Below are positions 8,405 through 15,123 of a DNA stretch of 64,000 nucleotides, in pieces. The translations under genes were made by a program, and so were the position numbers. The first letter of the stretch is position 1. Each line of letters begins with the position of its first letter. The notes under the pieces are model-generated. The model saw only the letters and a list, made by a program, of their open reading frames with translations. It did not search any database and was not told where the DNA came from. This DNA is from Halodesulfovibrio sp. (GTDB taxonomy: Bacteria; Desulfobacterota; Desulfovibrionia; Desulfovibrionales; Desulfovibrionaceae): positions 113,109 to 177,108 of the forward strand of contig NZ_JAOARI010000024.1 of assembly GCF_025210605.1 (NCBI RefSeq). Direction: 5' to 3'.

Positions 8405-9897
8405 CTCAGGTTGAGACAAGCGAGGAATACGCAAAGCGTGTAGCTAAAGCCAAAGACCTGCACCGCTCGTTTCCTTTGATGAAAACCTTATGGAGTGAAT
8501 CCGACGAGGTGCGACAGCTAACAGAAGTCTTGCTAGAACAAGTTCGAACAGTGAAAGCTCGCAAGCGATTTAAAAAGGATAGCTACGAGAACAACCTCAT
8601 TGTCCTGATTGGCAACCTAGTTAAAGCTTATACGTATGATAACATGTGGGTTGCCTATTCAAGGTCGCCTAGAGGCTACAGAGATGCTCAACGATACAAT
8701 CCTGCAAATGTCTCACGCAACATGGCACAACTCACTACAGACCTTGTGGAACTTGGCTACTTAAGACAAGAAATTGGCACAGAGGTAGGGTTTCAAAAAT
8801 ACTGCTCACGGGGAAAGGCTACCTCTAAGCTCTTAGCATTATGGAAGTCCTACGGAATAACCTACGACCTATTTCATGAACATCCAGAAAGTGAGCTTCT
8901 ACTTCTCAAGAACTTTAAGACCAAGCAGCCACTCTATGTCGACTATGAAGAAACTAGCGAAACGCAAGCTATGCGTAACAATCTGATAGAAATCAACAAC
9001 TACATCGAAAAGCAAAACATCTCCTTAAACATCAGTGACGATACATTCGAAGAGATGATTAAAGGGATGGAAGAAAAGGAAGAGAAGAAGAAAGGCTTTA
9101 TTTCATGCAGAGCTAAAGTTGCTTTTGATAGAATTCGCCTTAAGCGCATTTTTAACAACTGTACCTTCAATCACGGAGGTAGGTTCTACCATGCGTGGTG
9201 GCTTGAAGTCCCTAAAGAGTACCGAAAGCATATCACCATTAATGGACATGAGACTAGAGAGATTGATTACTCCACTCTACATCCTAGCATCCTATATGCT
9301 TGGAAAGGGTTATCTACTCCTACTGCCCCGTATGGAATAAGTGGTTATGGCAAAAGACTACGTCCTGCTATCAAGCTTGCAATGCTTATTATGCTCAATG
9401 CTAACTCTCGCCAAGCGACACTTAAAGCAATACGCAACAAGCTTAAAGACACCTTCGAAGAGTTCGAAGACTCCCAAATGGTTCGTAAACTTCATGACGC
9501 TATCAAAAAAACTCATGCTCCAATTGCAGAGTATTTCAACTCAGGCATCGGGGTCGAGCTACAGCGTATTGATTCAGACATAGCGGAACGTGTAATGATG
9601 AGGCTCAATGGACTACGCCCCACGGTAGCTCTACCTGTACATGATAGTTTCATAGTTCCAGCATATGCTGAAGAGTTTGCAAAGCAGGTTATGCTTGAAG
9701 AGTTTGAACGAGAATTGAAACAAACAACTCAGGTAGATTCGAAGATTGATAAGAAGACGAAGGCTATTCGCAATGAGCTTAAGAGTGGCACGCTTCGCAT
9801 TCCTACTACCCTCGACATTGGAAGTATGATTGATAGTGGTGATAGTAGGTGGATATGGGAGATAGATATGGAGGAGGGGGAGGGTATGGCTATATAA
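8395..9897 (+). CDS. Compact family A DNA polymerase-like protein
   Basis: This 500-residue protein has the three palm and finger motifs of family A polymerases in its C-terminal half. A motif A-like REIDYSTLHPSIL has Asp291; a motif B-like RPAIKLAMLIMLN has Arg323 and Lys327; a motif C-like ALPVHDSFIVP has His416-Asp417. Only about 126 residues separate the two catalytic Asp positions, far fewer than in T7 polymerase or Pol I. The N-terminal 240 residues show no exonuclease signature. I recall similar proteins, with a GGRFY-x-x-WW region before motif A, in proteobacterial mobile elements, usually called hypothetical. The ATG at 8395 overlaps the previous gene, with GGAGG upstream. It sits directly before the T7-like helicase. 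Polymerase activity is inferred from motifs only. Confidence 0.7.
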   Translation: MCVAQVETSEEYAKRVAKAKDLHRSFPLMKTLWSESDEVRQLTEVLLEQVRTVKARKRFKKDSYENNLIVLIGNLVKAYTYDNMWVAYSRSPRGYRDAQRYNPANVSRNMAQLTTDLVELGYLRQEIGTEVGFQKYCSRGKATSKLLALWKSYGITYDLFHEHPESELLLLKNFKTKQPLYVDYEETSETQAMRNNLIEINNYIEKQNISLNISDDTFEEMIKGMEEKEEKKKGFISCRAKVAFDRIRLKRIFNNCTFNHGGRFYHAWWLEVPKEYRKHITINGHETREIDYSTLHPSILYAWKGLSTPTAPYGISGYGKRLRPAIKLAMLIMLNANSRQATLKAIRNKLKDTFEEFEDSQMVRKLHDAIKKTHAPIAEYFNSGIGVELQRIDSDIAERVMMRLNGLRPTVALPVHDSFIVPAYAEEFAKQVMLEEFERELKQTTQVDSKIDKKTKAIRNELKSGTLRIPTTLDIGSMIDSGDSRWIWEIDMEEGEGMAI

Positions 9898-10748
9898 TAG
9901 GTATACTCTATGTCATTACCGGACTATTTAAGAAGCTGTCCGTAAAAGGCTCTCAGGGAATTTCCTTGGGAGCTTTTTGTTTGGGTGAACTCTGGATGTT
10001 CACAGCAGGTTCTGGCATCGGTAAATCCACAGTAGTCAATGAGATTGGCTACGACCTCCTTATGAGGCACGGTGTAAAGCTCGGCATTATGGCTCTCGAA
10101 GAATCGGTGAGAGACTCTGCTGACCGCTACATCGGAATCCAATTAAACAAGCGTGTAGGTCTTACACGTAACGGCATCTCTCAAGACCAGTACAAGAAAG
10201 CATGGAAGACTTCTCTCGGTAACGGGAAGGTATGGCTCTTTGACCATTGGGGTTCGACTGACATTGATAACCTCATGGCAAAGCTACGCTACATGCTTGT
10301 AGGTCTTGGTGTAGACTTCCTTATCCTCGACCATATCAGCATCGTAGTATCCGATCTCGATACCATTGGCGAAGGCGAACGTAGGATGCTCGACGTTCTT
10401 ATGACTCGTCTACGCTCCCTTGTAGAAGAGACAGGGAAGACCATCATTGCCATTACACACCTCAAGCGTTCCGACAAGAAATACAACGAAGGTGGTCAAG
10501 TATCCCTTACCGACCTACGAGGCTCTGCTTCTATCGAGCAGTTGTCAGATGTTGTTGTGGCTCTTGAACGTGACCAGCAGGGAGAGAACCCAAACCAAGC
10601 AGTAATCAGAACATTGAAGTCTCGACCTACTGGACGAACGGGACTCGCTGACACCATTCAATACAACCCTGATACGGGTAGATTACTACCTGTGGATGAG
10701 GAAGCCCTCCAACACTTCGAGAGGGAAACAGATAACGACGACTTCTAA
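9849..10748 (+). CDS. T7 gp4-like replicative DNA helicase (helicase half only)
   Basis: From about residue 38 onward this 299-residue protein follows the helicase half of phage T7 gp4. It has Walker A AGSGIGKST (54-61), the catalytic MALEES, then MAKLRYMLVGLGVDFLILDH (Walker B with Asp161-His162), an ITHLK sensor region, LTDLRGSASIEQLSD, and an arginine-rich LKSRPTGRTG. Such proteins form hexameric rings that unwind DNA at the fork. The zinc and primase domains of gp4 are absent. The start is uncertain: the ATG at 9849 overlaps the polymerase-like gene by 49 bases and gives a glycine-rich N-terminus, while a TTG near 9966 is another possibility. A terminator-like hairpin lies within the first 45 codons. 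Confidence 0.9.
   Translation: MDMGDRYGGGGGYGYIIGILYVITGLFKKLSVKGSQGISLGAFCLGELWMFTAGSGIGKSTVVNEIGYDLLMRHGVKLGIMALEESVRDSADRYIGIQLNKRVGLTRNGISQDQYKKAWKTSLGNGKVWLFDHWGSTDIDNLMAKLRYMLVGLGVDFLILDHISIVVSDLDTIGEGERRMLDVLMTRLRSLVEETGKTIIAITHLKRSDKKYNEGGQVSLTDLRGSASIEQLSDVVVALERDQQGENPNQAVIRTLKSRPTGRTGLADTIQYNPDTGRLLPVDEEALQHFERETDNDDF
9944..9982 (+). terminator. Terminator-like hairpin inside the 5' end of the helicase gene
   Basis: GCTCTCAGGGAA (9949-9960) can pair fully, allowing G-U, with TTCCTTGGGAGC (9962-9973), followed by TTTTTGTTT. By shape it is an intrinsic terminator, about 50 bases after the polymerase-like stop codon but inside the helicase frame. It could reduce helicase expression, or it could mean translation starts after it. 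Confidence 0.55.
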
Positions 10749-10780
10749 GGGAGGCTCATTAACGTGGGTCTCTCTTTTTT
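10749..10780 (+). terminator. Intrinsic terminator after the helicase gene
   Basis: Directly after the stop codon, an 11-base stem (10749-10759 with 10764-10774, some G-U pairs) is followed by six T. Confidence 0.65.
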
Positions 10781-10792
10781 AATGGAGAATTT

Positions 10793-11440
10793 ATGAACGA
10801 GATTATGAAGAGCTTTGAACACGAATACTTTGGAGAAATTAGAACCCTCACTAAGGAGGGTGAACCTTGGTTCGTGGCGAAGGATGTGGCGTTAGTACTT
10901 GGGTATAGCAATCCTCATGATGCAATCCGAAGGTTCTGTAAAGGGGTGAGCGAAACACGCACCCCTACAGCCAAGGGTATGCAAACAATGAAGATAATCC
11001 CTGAACGAGACCTCTATCGTCTCATTATGCGCTCCCGCCTACCTCAAGCAGAACGCTTCGAAGAATGGGTAGTAGGCGAAGTACTCCCGTCCATCCGTAA
11101 GCACGGTGGCTACCTCACTCCTCAGAAACTCGATGAAGTTCTGGACGACCCCGACACTCTCATCAAGCTTGCTACGAACCTGAAGATAGAACGCCAAAGG
11201 AGACTTGAAGCAGAAGCCCAACGACTCGCAACGGAGTCACAGCTTGAAGCCGTTCAGCCTAAAGTAGAATTCGCAGAAGCTCTTGAAGTATCCGAAGATA
11301 CCATTCTTGTACGAGAATTGGCGAAGCTTATTCAGCAGACTACCGGATACAAGACGGGTGGGAACAGGTTCTATAGGTGGCTTAGGGATAATGGGTATCC
11401 AGAACTACTTCCAGACTGGAGGGCAGAATGCTCAAGTTAA
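10793..11440 (+). CDS. Phage antirepressor-like protein (Bro-N domain, KilAC-like C-terminus)
   Basis: This 215-residue protein starts with a Bro-N domain (GEPWFVAKDVALVLGYSNPH, then LYRLIMRSRLPQAERFEEWV and GEVLPSIRKHGGY, to about residue 105). A charged helical linker follows, then a winged-helix segment of KilAC type (LAKLIQQTTGY, then NRFYRWLRDNGY). Such proteins lift repression or bind DNA in temperate phages. The C-terminus is cut short just after NGY compared with typical family members of about 250 residues. The ATG has GGAG upstream. It begins 12 bases after a terminator, so it may have its own promoter. Its end overlaps a 29-residue membrane peptide gene. Confidence 0.85.
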   Translation: MNEIMKSFEHEYFGEIRTLTKEGEPWFVAKDVALVLGYSNPHDAIRRFCKGVSETRTPTAKGMQTMKIIPERDLYRLIMRSRLPQAERFEEWVVGEVLPSIRKHGGYLTPQKLDEVLDDPDTLIKLATNLKIERQRRLEAEAQRLATESQLEAVQPKVEFAEALEVSEDTILVRELAKLIQQTTGYKTGGNRFYRWLRDNGYPELLPDWRAECSS

Positions 11441-11517
11441 AGGAAGCCTTAGTAGCCTTCTTAATATCCTTTACCACAGCCTTAGCACTCTTCTTTATTT
11501 GTAGAATTTGGAGCTAA
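11428..11517 (+). CDS. 29-residue single-span membrane peptide
   Basis: The ATG at 11428 is preceded by GGAGGG at ideal spacing. The frame encodes MLKLKEALVAFLISF and continues with a hydrophobic stretch ending FFICRIWS: one short transmembrane helix with a positive N-terminus. It overlaps the antirepressor end by 13 bases and stops two bases before the KilA-N start. The packing and ribosome site argue for a real gene. Possible roles are a toxin, a small lysis peptide or a membrane regulator; the sequence does not decide. Confidence 0.5.
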   Translation: MLKLKEALVAFLISFTTALALFFICRIWS

Positions 11518-11519
11518 CA

Positions 11520-11789
11520 ATGAAAAGACAAGTTGAACTCACCTTCAATGGTATTACGGCTCTTATCGAATCAGACGATGAGGGCTTTTTTAATCTTAAA
11601 GATATCTGGAAAAGTTTTAAGCTCCCAGATTCAAAGCGTCCTCAGAACTGGCGTGATGAAATGAGACGAGTCTTAGAGAATGACGCAAAATTGCGTCATT
11701 ATGGAAAGGGTAGAAATTCGAAGTTGTTGGCTGACGAAGATGCAGTCTACGCCTACGCCGGATGGGTACAACCTGAGTTTGCCTTTTGA
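11520..11789 (+). CDS. KilA-N domain protein, truncated
   Basis: These 89 residues match the first part of a KilA-N DNA-binding domain: FNLKDIWKSFKLPDSKRPQNW, then YGKGRNSKLLADEDAVYAYA and GWVQPEFAF. KilA-N domains occur in phage and viral regulators, usually followed by a longer C-terminal part. Here the protein ends in the middle of the conserved W-V-x-P-E-F helix, 48 bases from the end of the convergent integrase gene. Truncation by rearrangement next to the integrase is likely. The ATG at 11520 has GGAG upstream. Confidence 0.65.
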   Translation: MKRQVELTFNGITALIESDDEGFFNLKDIWKSFKLPDSKRPQNWRDEMRRVLENDAKLRHYGKGRNSKLLADEDAVYAYAGWVQPEFAF

Positions 11790-11837
11790 AGAAACGAGTC
11801 AATTAAAGCTAGGGATTCGGTTCTGCTTGCGTATGGC

Positions 11838-13298
11838 TCATATGTCAAATCTTAGGCTAGTTAAATCGAGTTCTTCATCAAAAGTAATGAACTGTGTAAC
11901 TGTCTTGTACAACGTGCTCACTTTGAACTCATTGCCGTAACGTTTGTACGTCTGGCTGTTCGGCAGGTCATGCCCCATCACATAGTGCAGGCACACTTCC
12001 TCTACACCTTGCCCAAGCTTCTGTTTCAAGTGGTCAATCACGGTATGTCTGAAGCTGTGGAAGTCTTTTTTATCTGTGCCTATACCACTGTCAATACCGC
12101 ACTTGCGGCGGTAGCCAATGTTTCTACTTGCCTTACCATCTCCGTTAAACCAGCGAGAAATACGTTGTCCGTAGCCGTCCCTATGAGGTGTAATTTCAGG
12201 GAATAGGCGGTCATGTCCTTCAGAGCGTAGTTTCTCTACGTACTGTGGAAGGCGTAGCTTCTCTGTGAGGAACGGATGTAGCGGAACTCTACGAGCTGCG
12301 GTGTCGTTCTTCAGCTTTTTGTCAGGCGTGTTTAGGTTGTTGCTTATGAGCCAGATACCGTCCTCTTGGTAGATGTCATCTAAATGCAGTTGCGCTATTT
12401 CATTCACTCTCATGCCTGTGAAGAGGGCTATGAGAGGTGACCAGAACTGGAATGGTTTAGCGTGTGTTCCCTCTCTATACTGTTCAGAGTGTAAGAGCTT
12501 CTTTAGCTCCTCAGTCGTGTATGAGCCACGTTCTTCACTAGCCTTCTGTTTCTTTTTAAACGCTTTGTTAGCGGCATAGTTTTCTTTCACGTAACCGTGT
12601 CTTTGAGCGTAGGAGAGCAAGCCTGAGAGCTTGCCTAGATGTTTGTTAGCAGTGGTTAGAGACATCGGAGTGCAGTTCATATTCAATAGTTGCTTAATAC
12701 TTTTGCCACGGTACTTCACGACCTTTCCACGGTTTGCAGGTAGCTTAAGTAAGGCTTCCTTGTAGCTGTTAACAAGGTCATGGTTAATCTCACTACAGGC
12801 TACTTTTTCTCCTGCGAAGTCGAGGAAGAGTTGCAGGTTTGCTCTAGCTTCCTGAGCTGATTTCTCTGTCCAGTTCTCACGCTCGTTTTCGGCACAGAAC
12901 TTATGTACTACGTCTTTCAGCAAGATGCCTTTGGGTTTCTTAGGCTTAGCTTTAGGACGTTGTACAATGGTTGTAGGTGTAGGAAAGAAGGCATTAGAAT
13001 CCGCTACAGGTGCAATGAGCGAGGCGGCGGGGGGAAGTTTCGCTAGCAGTTGGTCTATATATGACTTCAGAGAATTTTTTATCTGATTTTTATCGACGCT
13101 GCTTTGAGAGAGCCGAGTCTGCTCAAAGAGTAAAGACGTTGCGGCGGCAAGTCTCTTAGCTACACGTTTAGCATCTCGTTTACGGATAGTGCCAAGTGAG
13201 TAGCGCATCTCTCTGATGCCAAAAACAGGACGTAGGTCTAGTGGAATAGTTCTTCTGAAGTAGTGTGCTGAGGCTGTTTGAAAGAGATAATTAGCCAC
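11838..13298 (-). CDS. int: Tyrosine recombinase (phage-type integrase)
   Basis: This protein of about 486 residues catalyses integration and excision of the island. The N-terminus (ANYLFQTASAHYFRRTIP) resembles the arm-binding start of integrases that enter tRNA or tmRNA genes; a core-binding domain follows. The catalytic domain shows the first Arg in LFTGMRVNEIAQLHLDDI, the H-x-x-R box in FHSFRHT, the late His in HYVMGHD and the Tyr nucleophile in TYKRYG, so all key residues are present. I prefer the GTG at 13298, with GGAG eight bases upstream, over a TTG at 13313 with no ribosome site. It is transcribed away from ssrA, starting about 110 bases beyond the ssrA 3' end. Confidence 0.93.
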   Translation of the reverse strand: MANYLFQTASAHYFRRTIPLDLRPVFGIREMRYSLGTIRKRDAKRVAKRLAAATSLLFEQTRLSQSSVDKNQIKNSLKSYIDQLLAKLPPAASLIAPVADSNAFFPTPTTIVQRPKAKPKKPKGILLKDVVHKFCAENERENWTEKSAQEARANLQLFLDFAGEKVACSEINHDLVNSYKEALLKLPANRGKVVKYRGKSIKQLLNMNCTPMSLTTANKHLGKLSGLLSYAQRHGYVKENYAANKAFKKKQKASEERGSYTTEELKKLLHSEQYREGTHAKPFQFWSPLIALFTGMRVNEIAQLHLDDIYQEDGIWLISNNLNTPDKKLKNDTAARRVPLHPFLTEKLRLPQYVEKLRSEGHDRLFPEITPHRDGYGQRISRWFNGDGKASRNIGYRRKCGIDSGIGTDKKDFHSFRHTVIDHLKQKLGQGVEEVCLHYVMGHDLPNSQTYKRYGNEFKVSTLYKTVTQFITFDEELDLTSLRFDI

Positions 13299-13308
13299 TT
13301 GAGGTGCT

Positions 13309-13348
13309 CCCAAAATGTACTAGAAATGTACTAAAAATACATTTTGGG
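13309..13348. promoter_or_regulatory. Inverted and direct repeats just upstream of the integrase start
   Basis: CCCAAAATGTA (13309-13319) is mirrored by TACATTTTGGG (13338-13348). Between them AAATGTACTA occurs twice in tandem. The layout fits integrase arm sites or an operator that controls int, between the attachment site and the gene. Confidence 0.5.
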
Positions 13349-13363
13349 GCTACTTATAGATAC

Positions 13364-13401
13364 GCAAAAAGCCCTAACCACCAAGGATGATTAAGGCTTT
13401 C
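13364..13401 (-). terminator. ssrA terminator
   Basis: On the minus strand AAAGCC begins a 15-bp stem closed by GGGCTTT, with G-U pairs allowed, followed by a T run. It begins 8 bases after the tmRNA CCA end. Confidence 0.85.
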
Positions 13402-13408
13402 TTTAGCT

Positions 13409-13768
13409 TGGTGGAGGCGGCGAGAATCGAACTCGCGTCCGAGAATGGTCCACTCGAAGCTTCTACAGGTTTAGTTCTGGATTAATTTATCTTACCGTAC
13501 GCTTTGCCCCAGAACAGGCGACGTAAAGCCAGTTCGCTGTATAAGTTTCGCCTCAGTTGCAGCAAACGCCTACTGAAACTAGTCGGATAGGGTTTTGTCA
13601 TTCTCTAAGTCTATCTGACGTCAACAAAGAGAACGTGACAGTCAATTAAGCTGCCATTGCGTATTCGTAATCGTTTGCAATTACTTTAGTGCCGCTTTTT
13701 ACGAGGCCAGCGGCGCCTCGACCTGCAACTCCGGTTTCTTCTATCCCCGTCGAAACCAGTGCGCCCCC
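13409..13768 (-). ncRNA. ssrA: Transfer-messenger RNA (tmRNA)
   Basis: tmRNA rescues stalled ribosomes and adds a degradation tag. The 5' end on the minus strand reads GGGGGCGCACTGGTTTCGAC and pairs with the 3' end, which has a T-arm (GTTCGATTC) and an encoded CCA. The internal reading frame gives the tag ANDYEYAMAA followed by TAA, closely like known Desulfovibrio tags. Length is 360 bases. The 3' end is the probable attachment site of the neighbouring integrase; the T-arm and acceptor stem remain intact, as expected when an element restores the gene end on insertion. Confidence 0.96.
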
Positions 13769-13825
13769 ATGATTTGGGAGTATCTGCTTTACGTGAGTTA
13801 ACACTGAAAACAGATAGTTTAGTGT

Positions 13826-13865
13826 GCGTGACGATGTGTTTTTTGTAAACTAAATTTCGTCACGC
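13826..13865. promoter_or_regulatory. Inverted repeat GCGTGACGA / TCGTCACGC upstream of ssrA
   Basis: Perfect 9-base arms at 13826-13834 and 13857-13865 flank a 22-base AT-rich spacer, about 60 bases upstream of the tmRNA 5' end and before lpxB ends. It may be an operator or a hairpin. A similar GTGACG/CGTCAC pair lies at 51568-51610. Confidence 0.35.
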
Positions 13866-13995
13866 AGGCGAAGTGTTTACGCCTTTTCATGTGCATCTGC
13901 AAGCACAAAGTATTGTATTTCTATGCTCACTGATTATATCAGGCTCTTTTCTTACTATAATACAGTATTTCGAGTTGTCGAGAAGACGCCGCAAA

Positions 13996-15111
13996 CTATT
14001 TTGATAAATCTTCAATAATGAGTTTTGCTGCCCTGTTAGCTGCTCCGGGTTTTCCTACTTTAGAACGGAGCACTTCCAAATCTTTGCGAATAGCGTCGAG
14101 TTTACCGGTAGTGTTAATCCAAGCCAGAGCGCGTTGTGCCACAACATCGCCATTTGCGTCTTCCTGCAATAATTCTGGAAAAACTTCGCGGTTCATAATC
14201 AAGTTTGGAAGTCCAACATATGGAACTTTTATGATTTTAGTACCCAGGAAAAACGTTAATTTCGAAAGCTGATACGTGATGAGCGTTGGAGTGCCGACCA
14301 GTGCGGATTCCAGTGTAACTGTGCCTGATGCCGCGATGAGCATGAGACAGCTCCGCATGAATGAGTAACGGTTTTCTGGTGAATGAATTTGTAATGGAAC
14401 AGGTGAGGTCCATAACTCACGCAATCGTTCTTGTGAAATCCCCGGAGCTTGAATGCAATGAAATTCTAGCTCGGGATTTTCTTGAACCATAATCGATGCC
14501 GCTTGGGAGAATTGGGGCATTAATGCCTCTATCTCTTTTTTGCGGCTACCGGGTAAGATACCGATTTTGTTCTTTTCAGGGGTGATGTGGTCGATTGATG
14601 CCCAGTCAATCACATCCACAAGCGGGTTGCCTATGTAGTCAATCTCCATGTTGAACTGCCGGTAGAATTCAACTTCGAATGGAAGAATAGAAAATAATCT
14701 CTTAACGTGTTTGGCAATAAATTTGGCTCTACCTGTGCGCCATGCCCAAAGCTTTGGCGAAATGTAATAGTAGACAGGGATGCCAAGATTGTATGCGTAT
14801 TTAGCAACACGAAAGTTGAACTCGGGCGCATCGATAAGGATAACAGCATCCGGCTTGCGTTGAGCTAGCTCGTGCTTGATTTTGCGAAGCATTTTTAAAA
14901 TATCGAACAACTTGCCAAAGACTTCTGTAAATCCCATGACGGAAAGGTCTTCAACACGTAGCACAGCATCCAGACCTTTGGCGCGCATTTCCTGCCCGCC
15001 CATTCCACAAAACTCGGTGTCAGGCGCAATGGCAGCAATGGCTTCCATAAGCTTTCCACCATGCAAGTCGCCGGAAGTTTCTCCAGCGTTGATCCATATT
15101 TTTTTTCCCAT
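13996..15111 (-). CDS. lpxB: Lipid-A-disaccharide synthase
   Basis: LpxB joins UDP-2,3-diacylglucosamine with lipid X to form the lipid A disaccharide at the inner membrane. This 371-residue protein shows the family start IWINAGETSGDLHGGKLMEA, the GMGGQEM motif, PDAVILIDAPEFNFRVAKYA, the GNPLVD motif and GILPGSRKKEI, then ASGTVTLESALVGTPTLITYQ in the donor-binding half. Length is normal. I chose the ATG at 15111 (AAGGA upstream) over a TTG one codon before. It is 12 bases after a membrane protein gene on the same strand, suggesting an operon. Confidence 0.96.
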   Translation of the reverse strand: MGKKIWINAGETSGDLHGGKLMEAIAAIAPDTEFCGMGGQEMRAKGLDAVLRVEDLSVMGFTEVFGKLFDILKMLRKIKHELAQRKPDAVILIDAPEFNFRVAKYAYNLGIPVYYYISPKLWAWRTGRAKFIAKHVKRLFSILPFEVEFYRQFNMEIDYIGNPLVDVIDWASIDHITPEKNKIGILPGSRKKEIEALMPQFSQAASIMVQENPELEFHCIQAPGISQERLRELWTSPVPLQIHSPENRYSFMRSCLMLIAASGTVTLESALVGTPTLITYQLSKLTFFLGTKIIKVPYVGLPNLIMNREVFPELLQEDANGDVVAQRALAWINTTGKLDAIRKDLEVLRSKVGKPGAANRAAKLIIEDLSK

Positions 15112-15123
15112 CAATAATCCTTG

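Larger units (their letters stand above)
1..13408. mobile_element. Integrated genomic island at the 3' end of ssrA (left end not seen)
   Basis: A tyrosine integrase sits immediately downstream of the tmRNA 3' end, and the genes to its left are phage- or plasmid-like: Bro-N and KilA-N proteins, a T7-type helicase, a polymerase-like protein, a serine resolvase and a type I restriction operon. Genes right of 13.4 kb are ordinary chromosomal genes. Integration into the 3' end of ssrA is a well-known habit of tyrosine integrases and normally leaves a repeat of the ssrA end at the far junction. No such copy was seen between 1 and 13400, so the island probably extends past the left edge, or that end has been lost. 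The right junction would lie in or just after the ssrA 3' end. Whether the hsd operon belongs to the element is inferred from position only. Confidence 0.7.

Noticed and set aside
1..13400. Second copy of the ssrA 3' end (left attachment site)
   Set aside because: Looked for the GGCGGCGAGAATCG-type sequence by eye; none seen.
1..13408. Novel anti-phage defence system
   Set aside because: The only clear defence genes are a standard type I restriction-modification operon; the other island genes look like replication and phage-regulator functions.
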